Source of the DNA: Arion vulgaris
Taxonomy: Eukaryota > Mollusca > Gastropoda > Stylommatophora > Arionidae
Assembly (NCBI GenBank): GCA_020796225.1
Contig: CM036775.1
Coordinates: 310,001-374,000 of the forward strand
Direction of reading: 5' to 3'
Length of the DNA stretch: 64,000 nucleotides
In this document: positions 42,015 through 52,984 of the stretch, piece after piece
Position numbering within the stretch: the stretch's first letter is position 1
How the letters are laid out: each line of letters opens with the position of its first letter
Notes under the pieces: generated by a model
The model's database searches: none
What the model was told of the DNA's origin: nothing
The model's input: the letters and a program-made list of their open reading frames with translations, nothing else
Translations under genes and position numbers: made by a program

Positions 42015-43262
42015 CTTTGACAAAGTTATTACATCGCTGACCCACAAATAAGCCCCTCACAGTTTGGATTTTGAAGAGGAGTGGGATGCACAGACACTAT
42101 ATTCACTCTGAGACAACTGAGTGAAAAAGCAATAGAATATAACAAAGAGCTACACTTATTATTCATCGAGCAAGAAAAGGCATTCGACAGAATAGATAGA
42201 AGTATTCTATGAGAAACACTAGAAAACTTTGGAATCAAGGGAAACTGCTAGACAATATCAGTGCAATATAAACAAATAACCACAGTGTGGTAAGAACAAC
42301 AGACGGAATGACAGACTCATTCGAAATAAAATCAGGAGTAAGACAGGGTTGTGTGCTCTCACCTCTCCTCTTCAACATATATATATAGACAGAATAGGGA
42401 AAGAGGCACAGTACGGAAAATACCTTATTGACATAGACAATGATCACGATGACCAATTAAATAACCAAATCAACTAATTGCTTTTTGCGGACAACCAAAG
42501 TTTAATCTATGAAGATGAAAATCACATGAATTCACTGCTAATAGCATGTAGAAAGTACAACATGAAAATCAACAAACAAAAGACCGAGACCATGAAAATC
42601 AGCAGAACACGAAGCCAAGCAAACATACAAACACCAGATAACACCAGAGTAAAGCAAGTTTCTGAATTCAAATATTTAGGCAGCATTTTCACAGAGGACG
42701 GAAAACTAGATAGAGAAATAGAGGCAATGTGTTAAAAAGCAAATGCAGTGACCTACCAGCTGGCACCATTACTACAACACCCAAAGATCAAAATGGAAGT
42801 GAAAAGACAGATGATAAAATGTATTTTCCTATTAACACTTTGTTACCAGTGCCAAACTTGGTCTCTTTCAGTAACACATCACAGAAAGCTCACCACGTGT
42901 GAAATGAAATGCTTGAGAAAGGCAGTGGGAGTCACCAGGAAAGACAGACTACGAAATGAGGACATCAGAAGCAGAGCGGGCATAACTTCATGCACCGAAT
43001 ACATCGAAAGACAACAAATGCAAGGGCTTGGACATTTAATGAGAATGAAATACAACCAACCACCAATAACAGTATACAATAAAAGAGATCAGGTACTAGA
43101 GCAAGGAAGACCAAGAAAAGATGGATAGACAATATCAAGACCACACTACATAAACACGGATACAACACAACAAGGGCGACTCATCTGGCCCTAGAACGCA
43201 AATTAAAGCTCCCATCCCTACGCTTAACGGCAAGAGTGGACAGCCAATTACATCTTCCACCT
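42015..43262 (+). mobile_element. RTE-like LINE (family J), 5'-truncated
   Basis: RT blocks spread over frames: CTDTIFTLRQLSEKAIEYNK, EKAFDRIDRSIL, GVRQGCVLSPLLFNIYI, then the catalytic block as LLFADNQSLIYEDENHM, where the second Asp of FADD is changed to Asn. The post-RT region follows: VSEFKYLGSIFTEDGKLDRE, FLLTLCYQCQTWSLSVTHHR and MKCLRKAVGVTRKDRLRNED. It ends LTARVDSQLHLPPG. Other 3' ends of this family are at 61500 and 63140. Confidence 0.85.
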
Positions 43263-44484
43263 GGGAATAGTCAATAGTTAGTTAGTTAGTTTATTCCTTT
43301 CGAGCCAAAGGCGGCACATAGAGCAGAGGTTTTAGATCTCCATGTGATACGGTTCTTTGCTAGCAGTTGGAGATCTTGTATGGTTTTACATCCCAATAGT
43401 TTACTTTCTTGTTGGATGGTTCTTCGAAGAGTGGTCTTTGGTCTTCCACGTCTTCTTTTCCCAACTGGTGACCACATAAGGACTTGTCGATTTAGTCTCT
43501 TTTCGTCTGATCTAAGAACATGACCTAAATATTTCCACCTTCGTTTCCTTATAATATTTGATACGGGTTGTTGGTGTGTTCTATCTCTCACTGTGTTGTT
43601 AGAAACGAAATCACTCCATTTGACTTTTAATAATTTTCGTAGACATTTATTCTCAAAGCTGTCCAGTTTCTTATCAATTTTCTTTGTTTATTTCCAACTT
43701 TCACAAACGTAGGTCAGTACAGGAATCACACATGACCTAAATAATTTAACTTTTGTGCATATACTAAGGTCTTGAGATTGCCAGATATTCGTTAATTTAG
43801 TGAAGGCACTAGCTGCTATAGCAATACGAGAGTTTATTTCTTTCATCGTGTCTCCGTTGTTTGACACTTTACTACCCAAATATGTAAAATGTTCAACTTT
43901 CTCCAGTGTTTGGCCATTTATTACGATGTTGTCTGTCGAGTTCGTGAGGTCCATAATTTTGGTCTTGGCAGAATTAATCTGGAGACCAACCTGTTCTGCA
44001 AGTGTGCAAAGATTGCTCGTTAGTTTGTGGGTTGCTTGTGTAGTTGAATTCAACATGGCCACGTCATCGGCAAAGTCAAGATCAAATAGTCTGCTGTTAT
44101 TAAGCCATTTGATGCCTAGTTGATCATCTTGGGTGCATTTGCGCATGATCCAGTCTATAGCTATCCCAAAAGCATAGGTGACATCACGCAGCCCTGCTTC
44201 ACACCCGAATTGACTGTGAACCAGTCTGAGTTTCCTGCATCTGTTCTTACACAGCAGGATGCTTCAGAATAGAAGGCTTTTATAATATTGATGTACTTTT
44301 CCTGGAAGCCATAGGTCTTAAGAATCTCCCAGAGAGTAGAACGATGAAGACTATCAAATGCTTTCTGAAAGTCTATAAAATTTATCACTAGTGGTGACTG
44401 GAATTCAATTGATTCTTCTATAATAGATCTCAGCGTGAAGATATGATCGGTACAAGAATAGTCAATATTCTGGCTCATATTTGA
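43263..44484 (-). mobile_element. RTE-like LINE (family E), 5'-truncated
   Basis: Minus frames: SQNIDYSCTDHIFTLRSIIE, INFIDFQKAFDSLHRSTLWE, SGVKQGCVMSPMLL, then shifted SRLFDLDFADDVAMLNSTTQ with catalytic FADD intact, EHFTYLGSKVSNNGD and VIPVLTYVCESWK. After further breaks: RKRRWKYLGHVLRSDEKRLN and KRRRGRPKTTLRRTIQQESK. The 3' tail is a TTAG repeat at 43265-43290. The 3' end of the same family is inserted at 22073-22317. Confidence 0.85.
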
Positions 44485-44485
44485 T

Positions 44486-44608
44486 GCGTATAACTAGCAT
44501 AACGTACAATCGCTCTTAGGCCCAGATCAAAATACAAATCACAAATAGTGGTTAATAAGTGATCGATATGGAACGTTGGAGCGTTGGAGCGTTGGAAGAA
44601 GAAGAAGA
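44486..44608 (+). mobile_element. GAA-tailed SINE-like repeat, right half
   Basis: It continues from 41831 with AGCATAACGTACAATCGCTC, GTTAATAAGTGATCGATATG and a short GGAGCGTT triplication, ending GAAGAAGAAGAA. Confidence 0.75.
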
Positions 44609-44614
44609 AATGAA

Positions 44615-44760
44615 TAGTGAACAATGAGATGGACACCAGAGAGTAAACGAAAAAATGGAAGGTTCACAATCACCTGCAGGAAAAAGCTAAAAGACAAACT
44701 GAAAGAAATGATTCAAAGTTGGAATACTATACATGCATACAGAGTAGGAGGACACCAAGA
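44615..44760 (+). mobile_element. Short LINE C-terminal remnant
   Basis: The frame MRWTPESKRKNGRFTITCRK then KLKDKLKEMIQSWNTIHAYR matches the usual order of a terminal region (GRP-x-x-TWRR..ELKEM..SW) in RTE-like LINEs. The 23-bp array begins straight after it. Confidence 0.6.
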
Positions 44761-44761
44761 G

Positions 44762-47700
44762 CTTCTTCTCATCTTTCATCATTTACTGCTCTCATCTTCC
44801 ACCATTTACTGCTTTCATCTTTCACCATTTACTGCTTTCATCTTCCACCATTTACTGCTTTCATCTTCCACCATTTACTGCTTTCATCTTCCACTATTTA
44901 CTGCTTTCATCTTCCACCATTTACTGCTTTCATCTTTCATCATTTACTGCTCTCATCTTCCACCATTTACTGCTTTCATCTTTCACCATTTACTGCTTTC
45001 ATCTTCCACTATTTACTGCTTTCATCTTTCACCATTTACTGCTTTCATCTTCCACCATTTACTGCTTTCATCTTCCACCATTTACTGCTTTCATCTTTCA
45101 TCATTTACTGCTCTCATCTTCCACCATTTACTGCTTTCATCTTTCATCATTTACTGCTCTCATCTTCCACTATTTACTGCTTTCATCTTCCACTATTTAC
45201 TGTTTTCATCTTTCACCATTTACTGCTTTCATCTTTCACTATTTACTGCTCTCATCTTCCACCATTTACTGCTCTCATCTTTCATCATTTACTGCTTTCA
45301 TCTTCCACCATTTACTGCTCTCATCTTCCACCATTTACTGCTTTCATCTTCCACCATTTACTGCTCTCATCTTTCATCATTTACTGCTTTCATCTTCCAC
45401 CATTTACTGCTCTCATCTTTCATCATTTACTGCTTTCATCTTCCACCATTTACTGCTCTCATCTTCCACCATTTACTGCTTTAATCTTCCATCATTTACT
45501 GCTTTCATCTTTCACTATTTACTGCTTTCATCTTCCACCATTTACTGCTTTCATCTTCCATCATTTACTGCTTTCATCTTTCACTATTTACTGCTTTCCT
45601 CTTCCATCATTTACTGCTTTCATCTTTCACCATTTACTGCTTTCATCTTCCACCATTTACTGCTTTCATCTTCCACCATTTACTGCTTTCATCTTCCACT
45701 ATTTACTGTTTTCATCTTTCACCATTTACTGCTTTCATCTTCCACCATTTACTGCTCTCATCTTCCACCATTTACTGCTTTCATCTTCCACCATTTACTG
45801 CTCTCATCTTTCATCATTTACTGCTTTCATCTTTCACTATTTACTGCTCTCATCTTCCACCATTTACTGCTTTCATCTTCCACCATTTACTGCTTTCATC
45901 TTTCACTATTTACTGTTTTCATCTTCCATCATTTACTGCTTTCATCTTTCACTATTTACTGCTTTCATCTTCCATCATCAGCTTTCATCTTCCACCATTT
46001 ACTGCTTTCATCTTCCACTATTTACTGCTTTCATCTTTCACTATTTACTGCTTTCATCTTCCATCATTTACTGCTTTCATCTTTCACTATTTACTGCTTT
46101 CATCTTCCATCATTTACTGCTCTCATCTTTCACCATTTACTGCTTTCATCTTCCATCATTTACTGCTTTCATCTTCCACCATTTACTGCTTTCATCTTCC
46201 ACAATTTACTGCTTTCATCTTCCATCATTTACTGCTTTCATCTTTCACTATTTACTGCTTTCATCTTCCATCATTTACTGCTCTCATCTTCCACCATTTA
46301 CTGCTTTCATCTTCCACTATTTACTGCTTTCATCTTCCACCATTTACTGCTTTCATCTTCCACCATTTACTGCTTTCATCTTCCATCATTTACTGCTTTC
46401 ATCTTTCACTATTTACTGCTTTCATCTTCCATCATTTACTGCTCTCATCTTCCACCATTTACTGCTTTCATCTTTCACCATTTACTGCTTTCATCTTCCA
46501 CCATTTACTGTTTTCATCTTCCACCATTTACTGCTTTCATCTTCCACTATTTACTGCTTTCATCTTCCACCATTTACTGCTTTCATCTTTCATCATTTAC
46601 TGCTCTCATCTTCCACCATTTACTGCTTTCATCTTTCACCATTTACTGCTTTCATCTTCCACTATTTACTGCTTTCATCTTTCACCATTTACTGCTTTCA
46701 TCTTCCACCATTTACTGCTTTCATCTTTCATCATTTACTGCTCTCATCTTCCACCATTTACTGCTTTCATCTTTCATCATTTACTGCTCTCATCTTCCAC
46801 TATTTACTGCTTTCATCTTCCACTATTTACTGTTTTCATCTTTCACCATTTACTGCTTTCATCTTTCACTATTTACTGCTCTCATCTTCCACCATTTACT
46901 GCTCTCATCTTTCATCATTTACTGCTTTCATCTTCCACCATTTACTGCTCTTATCTTCCACCATTTACTGCTTTCATCTTCCACCATTTACTGCTCTCAT
47001 CTTTCATCATTTACTGCTTTCATCTTCCACCATTTATTGCTCTCATCTTTCATCATTTACTGCTTTCATCTTCCACCATTTATTGCTCTCATCTTTCATC
47101 ATTTACTGCTCTCATCTTCCACCATTTACTGCTTTAATCTTCCATCATTTACTGCTTTCATCTTCCACTATTTACTGCTCTCATCTTCCACCATTTACTG
47201 CTTTCATCTTCCACCATTTACTGCTTTCATCTTTCACTATTTACTGTTTTCATCTTCCATCATTTACTGCTTTCATCTTTCACTATTTACTGCTTTCATC
47301 TTCCATCATTTACTGCTTTCATCTTCCACCATTTACTGCTTTCATCTTCCACTATTTACTGCTTTCATCTTTCACTATTTACTGCTTTCATCTTCCATCA
47401 TTTACTGCTTTCATCTTTCACTATTTACTGCTTTCATCTTCCATCATTTACTGCTCTCATCTTTCACCATTTACTGCTTTCATCTTCCATCATTTACTGC
47501 TTTCATCTTCCACCATTTACTGCTTTCATCTTCCACCATTTACTGCTTTCATCTTCCATCATTTACTGCTTTCATCTTTCACTATTTACTGCTTTCATCT
47601 TCCATCATTTACTGCTCTCATCTTCCACCATTTACTGCTTTCATCTTCCATCATTTACTGCTTTCATCTTCCACCATTTACTGCTTTCATCTTCCACTAT

Positions 47701-47872
47701 TTACTGCTTTCATCTTCCACCATTTACTGCTTTCATCTTCCACTATTTACTGCTTTCATCTTCCACCATTTACTGCTTTCATCTTCCACCATTTACTGCT
47801 TTCATCTTCCACCATTTACTGCTTTCATCTTCCACCATTTACTGCTTTCATCTTCCACCATTTACTGCTTTA
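44762..47872. repeat. 23-bp tandem array, about 135 copies
   Basis: Unit TTTACTGCTTTCATCTTCCA CCA with recurring variants (TTCAC/TCCAC, CACC/CACT/CATC, CTTTC/CTCTC). All three plus-strand frames are largely open because no unit phase creates a stop, so a 1060-codon open frame (44719-47901) arises. There is no coding support. In the gene model it lies in the intron between 48.8 and 40.0 kb. Confidence 0.95.
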
Positions 47873-47949
47873 TAGAAAGGCTGGGGGAAGGGAAGGGGTA
47901 GTGGTGTGTGCTTGTTCTACTACACTTTGTAATCTGTTATTCATTTTTT

Positions 47950-48112
47950 AAGGATGTTCTTGATGCCGTCGCTTCCTCTTTTGCGTGGTTCTCCTCTTGC
48001 TCTGTACTCGTTATCCTTTTTCAGTGTTATTCTCTGTGGTAGACGTTACCAGGGCACTCTTGTGATGTGTCCAAACCATTTAATCTGTTGTATTTCGTTT
48101 TTAAGTGTTTCG
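47950..48112 (-). mobile_element. LINE 3' end remnant
   Basis: Minus frame: RNTLKNEIQQIKWFGHITRV then, after a stop, RITLKKDNEYRARGEPRKRG, the typical tail region of an RTE-like LINE. Confidence 0.65.
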
Positions 48113-48114
48113 CG

Positions 48115-48490
48115 ATAACATTATTCAACACAATCTTTCTTCCAACATTATGCTATCAGTGCCAAACCTGGACGCTGACATCAAACGATAGAATAAAACT
48201 AGTCCCGACAGAGATGATGTGTCTACGTGGAATGCTGGGCTGACATCAAACGATAGAATAAAACTAGTCCCGACAGAGATGATGTGTCTATGTGGAATGC
48301 TGGGAATATCAAGAAGATTCCGGTTTCGAAATAAAAACATCATGAAAAACGTGGGTGCAAAATCAATACTCAAATTCATTTAAAAAAACAAAACAAATTA
48401 AATGGTTCAGCCTCAAAGAGCAATGCTACTCCGATACAATGGATACAAAGCAAACGGTGAACTCAGAGATAACAGAGGCAACGAAAAAGT
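48115..48490 (+). mobile_element. LINE family I 3' fragment with a 65-bp duplication
   Basis: ACACAATCTTTCTTCCAACA and GGACGCTGACATCAAACGAT match 36808-36870. The segment CTGACATCAAACGATAGAAT..GTGGAATGCTGGG occurs twice (48175 and 48240). It covers the same coding region (RRKLVTTEMKCLRRMLG) that forms the 57-bp array at 34238. The end includes AGAGCAATGCTACTCCGATA CAATGG, the single 30-bp unit. Confidence 0.8.
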
Positions 48491-48525
48491 TTCTTTGCTT
48501 GTGTCGTACTATAGTTTCTTCACCA

Positions 48526-48745
48526 CTAGCTACTCTCTAGAAAGACATGGTTAGTTTTCTTTACCACTGGCTACTCTCTAGAAAGACATGGTTAGTTTTC
48601 TTTACCACTGGCTACTCTCTAGAAAGACATGGTTAGTTTTCTTCTAACTTCTTTCCTACAATCCCCATTGTTAATTATTGAGCCAAGATATTCCAAATAT
48701 ACGACGTTCTCAATGCCTTCATAATTGATTCAAGGTGAATCTTAG
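48526..48745 (-). repeat. 43-bp minisatellite (3 copies) and a LINE remnant
   Basis: CCACTGGCTACTCTCTAGAA AGACATGGTTAGTTTTCTT is repeated three times to about 48640. The minus strand of 48640-48745 reads TSYIWNILAQ and LTMGIVGKKLEE, resembling the YLGSIITNDG-type region of a LINE; the array may have grown at its edge. Confidence 0.6.
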
Positions 48746-48847
48746 AAATAACGGAGGCGATTTATGTAGCGCATACAGAATCCTTTTCTATAAATTTGTT
48801 CTTATCCTGACACTGTGAGGAAGAAGATGGTGGTACATGTGTATTAC

Positions 48848-48921
48848 CTGGCCCATACATGCGGATGTGTGTATTCCTTGCAACACGGTAATTGACATTT
48901 CTTGGCAAAGAACACCTGTGT
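48848..48921 (-). CDS. Candidate exon 6 of unknown minus-strand host gene
   Basis: A 74-bp segment between acceptor CATATGTTTACAG and donor GGCCAG then GTAATA. All three frames are open, so the frame cannot be read from this piece alone. The length is the one that links a phase-0 exon (52772-52903) to a phase-2 exon (39883-39992); in that frame it reads TQVFFAKKCQLPCCKEYTHP and HVWAR. Length and splice words support it. Confidence 0.45.
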
Positions 48922-49149
48922 CTGTAAACATATGGTATTTTATATAATAATTTAAGACATGATTGAAAATAACAGGTCGACCTTCCACTAGGTCGACAAA
49001 CTTGATAAAAAAATTAATAGATAACATTAATTTATAATGAGAAAACATGGAGGTGAATTCATGACAACTTTATCACACAACAGCATGGTTTCTTTACGTC
49101 TATCTTTGTTGAGCGAAATTCTTAGTTATTCAATTGTTTAATCATCTTC

Positions 49150-49340
49150 TTCTTCTTTTGTCGTCACACTATTACCAGGTTGTTGCCCAGTGTTGTGGTT
49201 CCTGTTTTTTTTCTTGGCTTGTTCTGGTGGCTTGGGTGATTATTTTTGCTCTTTGACAGGATTCTGCTATGCCATCTAACCATTTTTTCGTGGTCTTCCT
49301 CTCGCCTTCTTTCCTGATGTTCTGTTGTAGAAGACTGTTA
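49150..49340 (-). mobile_element. LINE family H 3' end, copy 4
   Basis: It matches 6723-6915: CTTCTTCTTTTGTCGTCACA, CAGGTTGTTGCCCAGTGTTG and GACAGGATTCTGCTATGCCA. It breaks at GTAGAAGACTGTTATTTAAT. Confidence 0.8.
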
Positions 49341-49354
49341 TTTAATCAAGTACA

Positions 49355-49445
49355 TTAAACACTACAACACTAACCAGACTGCAAGAATTCCGGTCAAGTG
49401 TGGTGTAGCTAGACAAGAACACTATGCTTGTAGAGAAAGTAGAAT
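49355..49445 (+). mobile_element. Family A LINE 3' end, left half
   Basis: It matches 18475-18550 (CAACACTAACCAGACTGCAA GAA, GTGTGGTGTAGCTAGACAAG AAC). It is interrupted by SINE-2 and continues at 49699 with TAGTAAACCAATAAAGAATC, ending at 49850 in CTAAACTAAACTAAAC repeats. Confidence 0.8.
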
Positions 49446-49689
49446 CGAAAATCGTGGCATATCCTAAAGGACGTAGCCATCAACCACAGTAAACTAGTCG
49501 TTGATTTTCTAGGCACCACTTATACGTTCAGTAGTTTGCCATTGCTTTCTGAACGGTGACGTCTATTTTTTCCTTTTGTAAAATCCAACAGAAACGAATT
49601 TGCTTCCAAACTTGTCCACCGTGGGGTTTGAACCAGGTACGCTTGGGTTCGTGATCGAGCTCACTATCGCTTGAGCTAGAGACGCTCAC
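49446..49689 (-). mobile_element. tRNA-derived SINE (SINE-2), full copy inserted in a LINE
   Basis: It starts ATCGTGGCATATCCTAAAGG and ends with the complement of the head GAGCGTCTCTAGCTCAAGCG ATAG. AAGTAGAAT (49437-49445) and AAGAAGAAT (49690-49698) are probable, slightly diverged target duplicates. The LINE at 18541 shows the empty site. Confidence 0.8.
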
Positions 49690-49974
49690 AAGAAGAATAG
49701 TAAACCAATAAAGAATCGCGGTCGTTAGTCGCCACACGCTGAGAGACATGTCAAAGGGGAGATCGAAGCCCTTATAGAGTAATTGGTTTGACGTACAGTG
49801 ATGATGATCCGTCGACTAAACTAAACTAAACTAAACTAAACATTAAACATTAAACATATAGACATATAACATTCTTTGAAACGACATGCTGGAGAGCAAA
49901 TTTGAGGGCTGGGGAGGGGGTAGAGAAAGGCATCAATATAATTGTTGATGAAACGATTGATAGAATGATATAAT

Positions 49975-50155
49975 TATTCTAATAATTGCTCTCCTACCGT
50001 TACACGTTACATGGGACCTGCAAGCAATTTCTCCATACCTCTCTATTCTGGGCAACTCGCTTAATCTCCTCCATGGAATTGAGACCGATAGTTCTTGCCT
50101 TTCTCAGCAAAGTTCGTTTCAGGGTCTCCCTAGGTCGTCCTCTTCCTTTGATATA
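49975..50155 (-). mobile_element. LINE family D 3' end
   Basis: GTTACATGGGACCTGCAAGC, TCTCCTCCATGGAATTGAGA and TTCAGGGTCTCCCTAGGTCG match 53795-53935 of the family D minus copy. Confidence 0.75.
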
Positions 50156-50284
50156 CAACAAAGATTATTCGTGAGTCCACATACCAAGTGAACAGTGTCT
50201 GCAGCACGGCCAACCCACGACTTGCCCTCTGTAACCGATTTCCACTTCTGATGCCGAGCAGACCGTGTAGTGGATAATACCATT

Positions 50285-50720
50285 TTAGCACTTATTTTGA
50301 TATATGCATGTGCTCGTTACACTGATACTGTACTCCATGGTCGGAAAATCCAGGACAAACCTCATTTCCACACAGGGTGTATCCCTAGTGTGACCCAGAA
50401 TGATACGCATAGCTTCATTCTGTATTCTCTCCAGTCTTTCAATTTCTCTCTTACTAACAGACCACCGCATATTCGATAATTGAAAGAATCAGCGCCTAGT
50501 ACAGTATGACAAGCAGCCGTTGTTGGATATTAGCATCCGCCATGATTCTCTTTGCCGCCAGGCATTTACGTGCATTGACAATAACATTATTAACATGTTC
50601 CCTGAAACACAAGCTTCAGTCAAATTTCACACCCAAAAATTGCATCGATTTAGTTCTGGAGATATTAACACCGCATCACATCTCACAACTTCTATTATTA
50701 ACTTCTAACGTAATCTTCTC
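50285..50720 (-). mobile_element. RNase H-type LINE post-RT fragment
   Basis: Minus frame: SVSKREIERLERIQNEAMRI, ILGHTRDTPCVEMRFVLDFP and TMEYSI, as in family A at 850-990. A frameshift near 50470 separates an upstream part. 50156-50284 has no clear content. Confidence 0.75.
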
Positions 50721-50724
50721 CTTT

Positions 50725-51475
50725 ATCAACAGATGTCTCCGGCGGATTCTCAGACTGAGATGGTATACTAGAGTTGCAAACACAGACCTGTGCGTAAGAA
50801 ACGGTCAGGAACCCATGATGACCCAGTTCAAAAGGAGAAAATTGCGATGGGTCAGGTATACCCTACGGAAGACACAGTCGAGTGTCATTAGACAAGCACT
50901 TTGAGTGGAACCCGCAAAAAAACGAAAAAGAGGACGTCCTAAACAGATCTGGAGACGAAGCCTTCTCGACGAACTGAAGAGTGCTCGACTATCCTGGGAG
51001 ACCATAAAGAGAACAGCAAGAGACTGAGAAAAATGGCGAATTATCCTGGGAGACCATAAAGAAAACAGTCAGGGACAGAGAAGAATTGCGAACTATCCTG
51101 GAAGACCATAACGAAAACAGCAAGAGACTGAGAAAAATGGCGAACTATCCTGGTAAACCATAACGAAAACAGCAAGAGACAGAGAAGAATGACGAACTAT
51201 CCTGGGAGACCATAAAGAAAACAGTCAGAGACTGAGAAGAATGGCGAACTATCCTGGAAGACCATAACGAAAACAGCAAGAGACTGAGAAAAATGGCGAA
51301 CTATCCTGGTAAACCATAACGAAAACAGCAAGAGACAGAGAAGAATGGCGAACTATCCTGTGAGACCATAAAGAGAACAGAGACTGAGAAAAATGGCGAA
51401 CTATCCTGGGAGAGATGGCGAACAAATGTTGAGACCTCATGCTCTACGAGGAACGGAGAGAAATAAGTCAAGTCA
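50725..51475 (+). mobile_element. RTE-type LINE (family C) 3' end with internal 52-bp array
   Basis: FINRCLRRILRLRWYTRVAN and GRPKQIWRRSLLDELKSARL then SWETIKRTARD, the end of the RTE protein (compare 3960-4300). The last coding piece is tandemly repeated from 50990 to about 51412, after which the normal end follows (TGTTGAGACCTCATGCTCTA CGAGGAACGG). Confidence 0.8.
50990..51412. repeat. 52-bp array derived from LINE coding sequence, about 8 copies
   Basis: Units TATCCTGGGAGACCATAAAG AAAACAGTCAGAGACTGAGA AGAATGGCGAAC. The length is not a multiple of three, so the frame is lost. Variants (AGGGACAG, AACCATAACG) alternate. Confidence 0.9.
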
Positions 51476-52544
51476 GGTCAGGGGTCAAATGTGCAAAGGG
51501 ATAACGCTGGGTCAGGATTAGTGAGCTGACACTAATCAACATCCTACCCCACCTCCACTTGGTGATCCTGGAAACAGACATTGGTTCATGTCTGGCTAAG
51601 TGGGTAGGGATCGAGGGAGAGCTACTCTGGTATAAGTAGTGATGCAGACGTAGTCACGTTGGATGAGATCCGCTCGAAACACAGACGAGCGGAATCCCGG
51701 AGTGACTTTTAATGCACATCTCTCCCGGCCGATGGGAAAAGCTGAACGGATAAACATAAAGGGATGAAGGGTACATCCAGAGAACAGACGTGGGCCCGCG
51801 TGGGGCAAAACTAGGGCCCGGAGATGGAGGCCCGAGCTGAGTCACACGTGTTTCAACATAGAGTGAAACTCGGAGCCCTGAGGTGGGTGCCTGAATTGAG
51901 TTCCGATGGGTGCATCCAGGGAAGAGACGTGGGCCCGTGCGGCGTGGGGCAAAACTTGGGCCCGGAGGTGGGGGCCCGAAATGAGTGGCACGTGGGCCCA
52001 CATAGGGCGAAACTCGGAGCCCTGAGGTGGGGGCTCGAGGTGAGCTCTGTGTCCGGACAGTCTGGAGACATAGTGAATATGAGCACGGTGAGAACTAATA
52101 TACACTGTGGGCAGGCACCGGGGCAGAGCGAACACACATGCGAACAATGCACGGATGTGCCCACTGGTGGGGCAGACGCAGACGTACCCGACGCTGGTCT
52201 TGGAGAGACGAGGGGGCGTGGCAAGCGTAGGGATGAGCGGACCATCCAAATGTGCAGAAAACTGGAAAGCCCAGCAGAGGCTTGAATCCAGTGCTCGTTT
52301 CCGCTCGTAGGGAACTACTTCTGTCTTGTAGTTAGATTGGGGACAATCAAAGTCTAGCGGAGCTAACCGTACACAAAACTGGACGGCAAACCAAGTAGTC
52401 CAAAAAAAGACAGATAACCTGCGCAGATGATCCGGGAGGGAAGGTTGTCTAGGAGTCGCTACCCTAAAAGAAAATAGCAATCTGCTGCCTTGCAGGTCGG
52501 CTGGGGACAGCCAAAGACTGACTGGGAGTGAACCCAGTAAACGC
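51476..52544. other. GC-rich block with a two-copy repeat of about 140 bp
   Basis: This stretch is clearly richer in G and C than its surroundings. GTGGGGCAAAACTAGGGCCC.. and GAAACTCGGAGCCCTGAGGT GGG occur twice (about 51765-51895 and 51910-52045). A 153-codon open frame (51824-52285) contains HTCEQCTDVPTGG but no recognisable domain. It may be the 5' region of an unidentified mobile element; 52545 onward belongs to a dispersed repeat. Confidence 0.4.
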
Positions 52545-52685
52545 TGGCTGAAACCGGACACGTCGTCGAAGGATAAGCACCACATCTCCAAATGGCGCTG
52601 AATGCTGTTACGTAATAAAACGTTATTGGCAAAGACTGTTTACATATCACAATAAGAATGATCAAAATGGTCAAAAAGAACGATC

Positions 52686-52729
<44 letters not shown>

Positions 52730-52730
52730 A
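52545..52730. repeat. Dispersed repeat with GA tail, copy 2
   Basis: GCTGGCTGAAACCGGACACG, CTCCAAATGGCGCTGAATG and CGATCGCGAGAGAGAGAGAG match the repeat at 14373-14585. The GA run is about 46 bp. Confidence 0.7.
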
Positions 52731-52771
52731 GTCAACATAATCTTCTAAAATAATCTTATGAAAATACGAAC

Positions 52772-52903
52772 CTTGAACCAGACATTACTAATAATATCAC
52801 AAGGCCATCTGGAACATGATGTAGTGAGTCTGATGATGACAGGATCATAATACATCTCAGTAACATCAAGTGTCGTCAGATCAGAGAATCGATATTGTGT
52901 TTT
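52772..52903 (-). CDS. Candidate exon 5 of unknown minus-strand host gene
   Basis: A 132-bp segment (44 codons) follows acceptor AACTTTATTATTAACAG and ends at AAG then GTTCGT, a weaker donor. It encodes KTQYRFSDLTTLDVTEMYYD then PVIIRLTTSCSRWPCDIISN and VWFK. Phase is 0 to 0. Other frames are blocked by stops. The weak donor is the main reservation. Confidence 0.5.
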
Positions 52904-52984
52904 CTGTTAATAATAAAGTTAGATTCATCATCATCATTTACTGAATGAATATAATTGAGAATACATTATAATATCTATATAAAG

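Larger units (their letters stand above)
41832..44485. mobile_element. Composite insertion splitting a SINE-like repeat
   Basis: GCGTATAACT occurs at 41822-41831 and 44486-44495, and the two halves of one GAA-tailed SINE-like repeat lie outside. Inside are a Penelope terminal repeat (41868-42005), LINE J (42015-43262, plus) and LINE E (43263-44484, minus). The most likely primary insertion is LINE E, whose 5' truncation abuts the right duplicate; the others arrived later. Confidence 0.6.

Noticed and set aside
44719..47901. 1060-codon open frame as a giant protein
   Set aside because: The 23-bp array is stop-free in all three plus frames, so a long frame is expected; the unit length is not a multiple of three.
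51824..52285. 153-codon frame with HTCEQC as a zinc-finger protein
   Set aside because: One Cys-x-x-Cys pair in a GC-rich repeat without a matching second pair; the opposite strand is also open.
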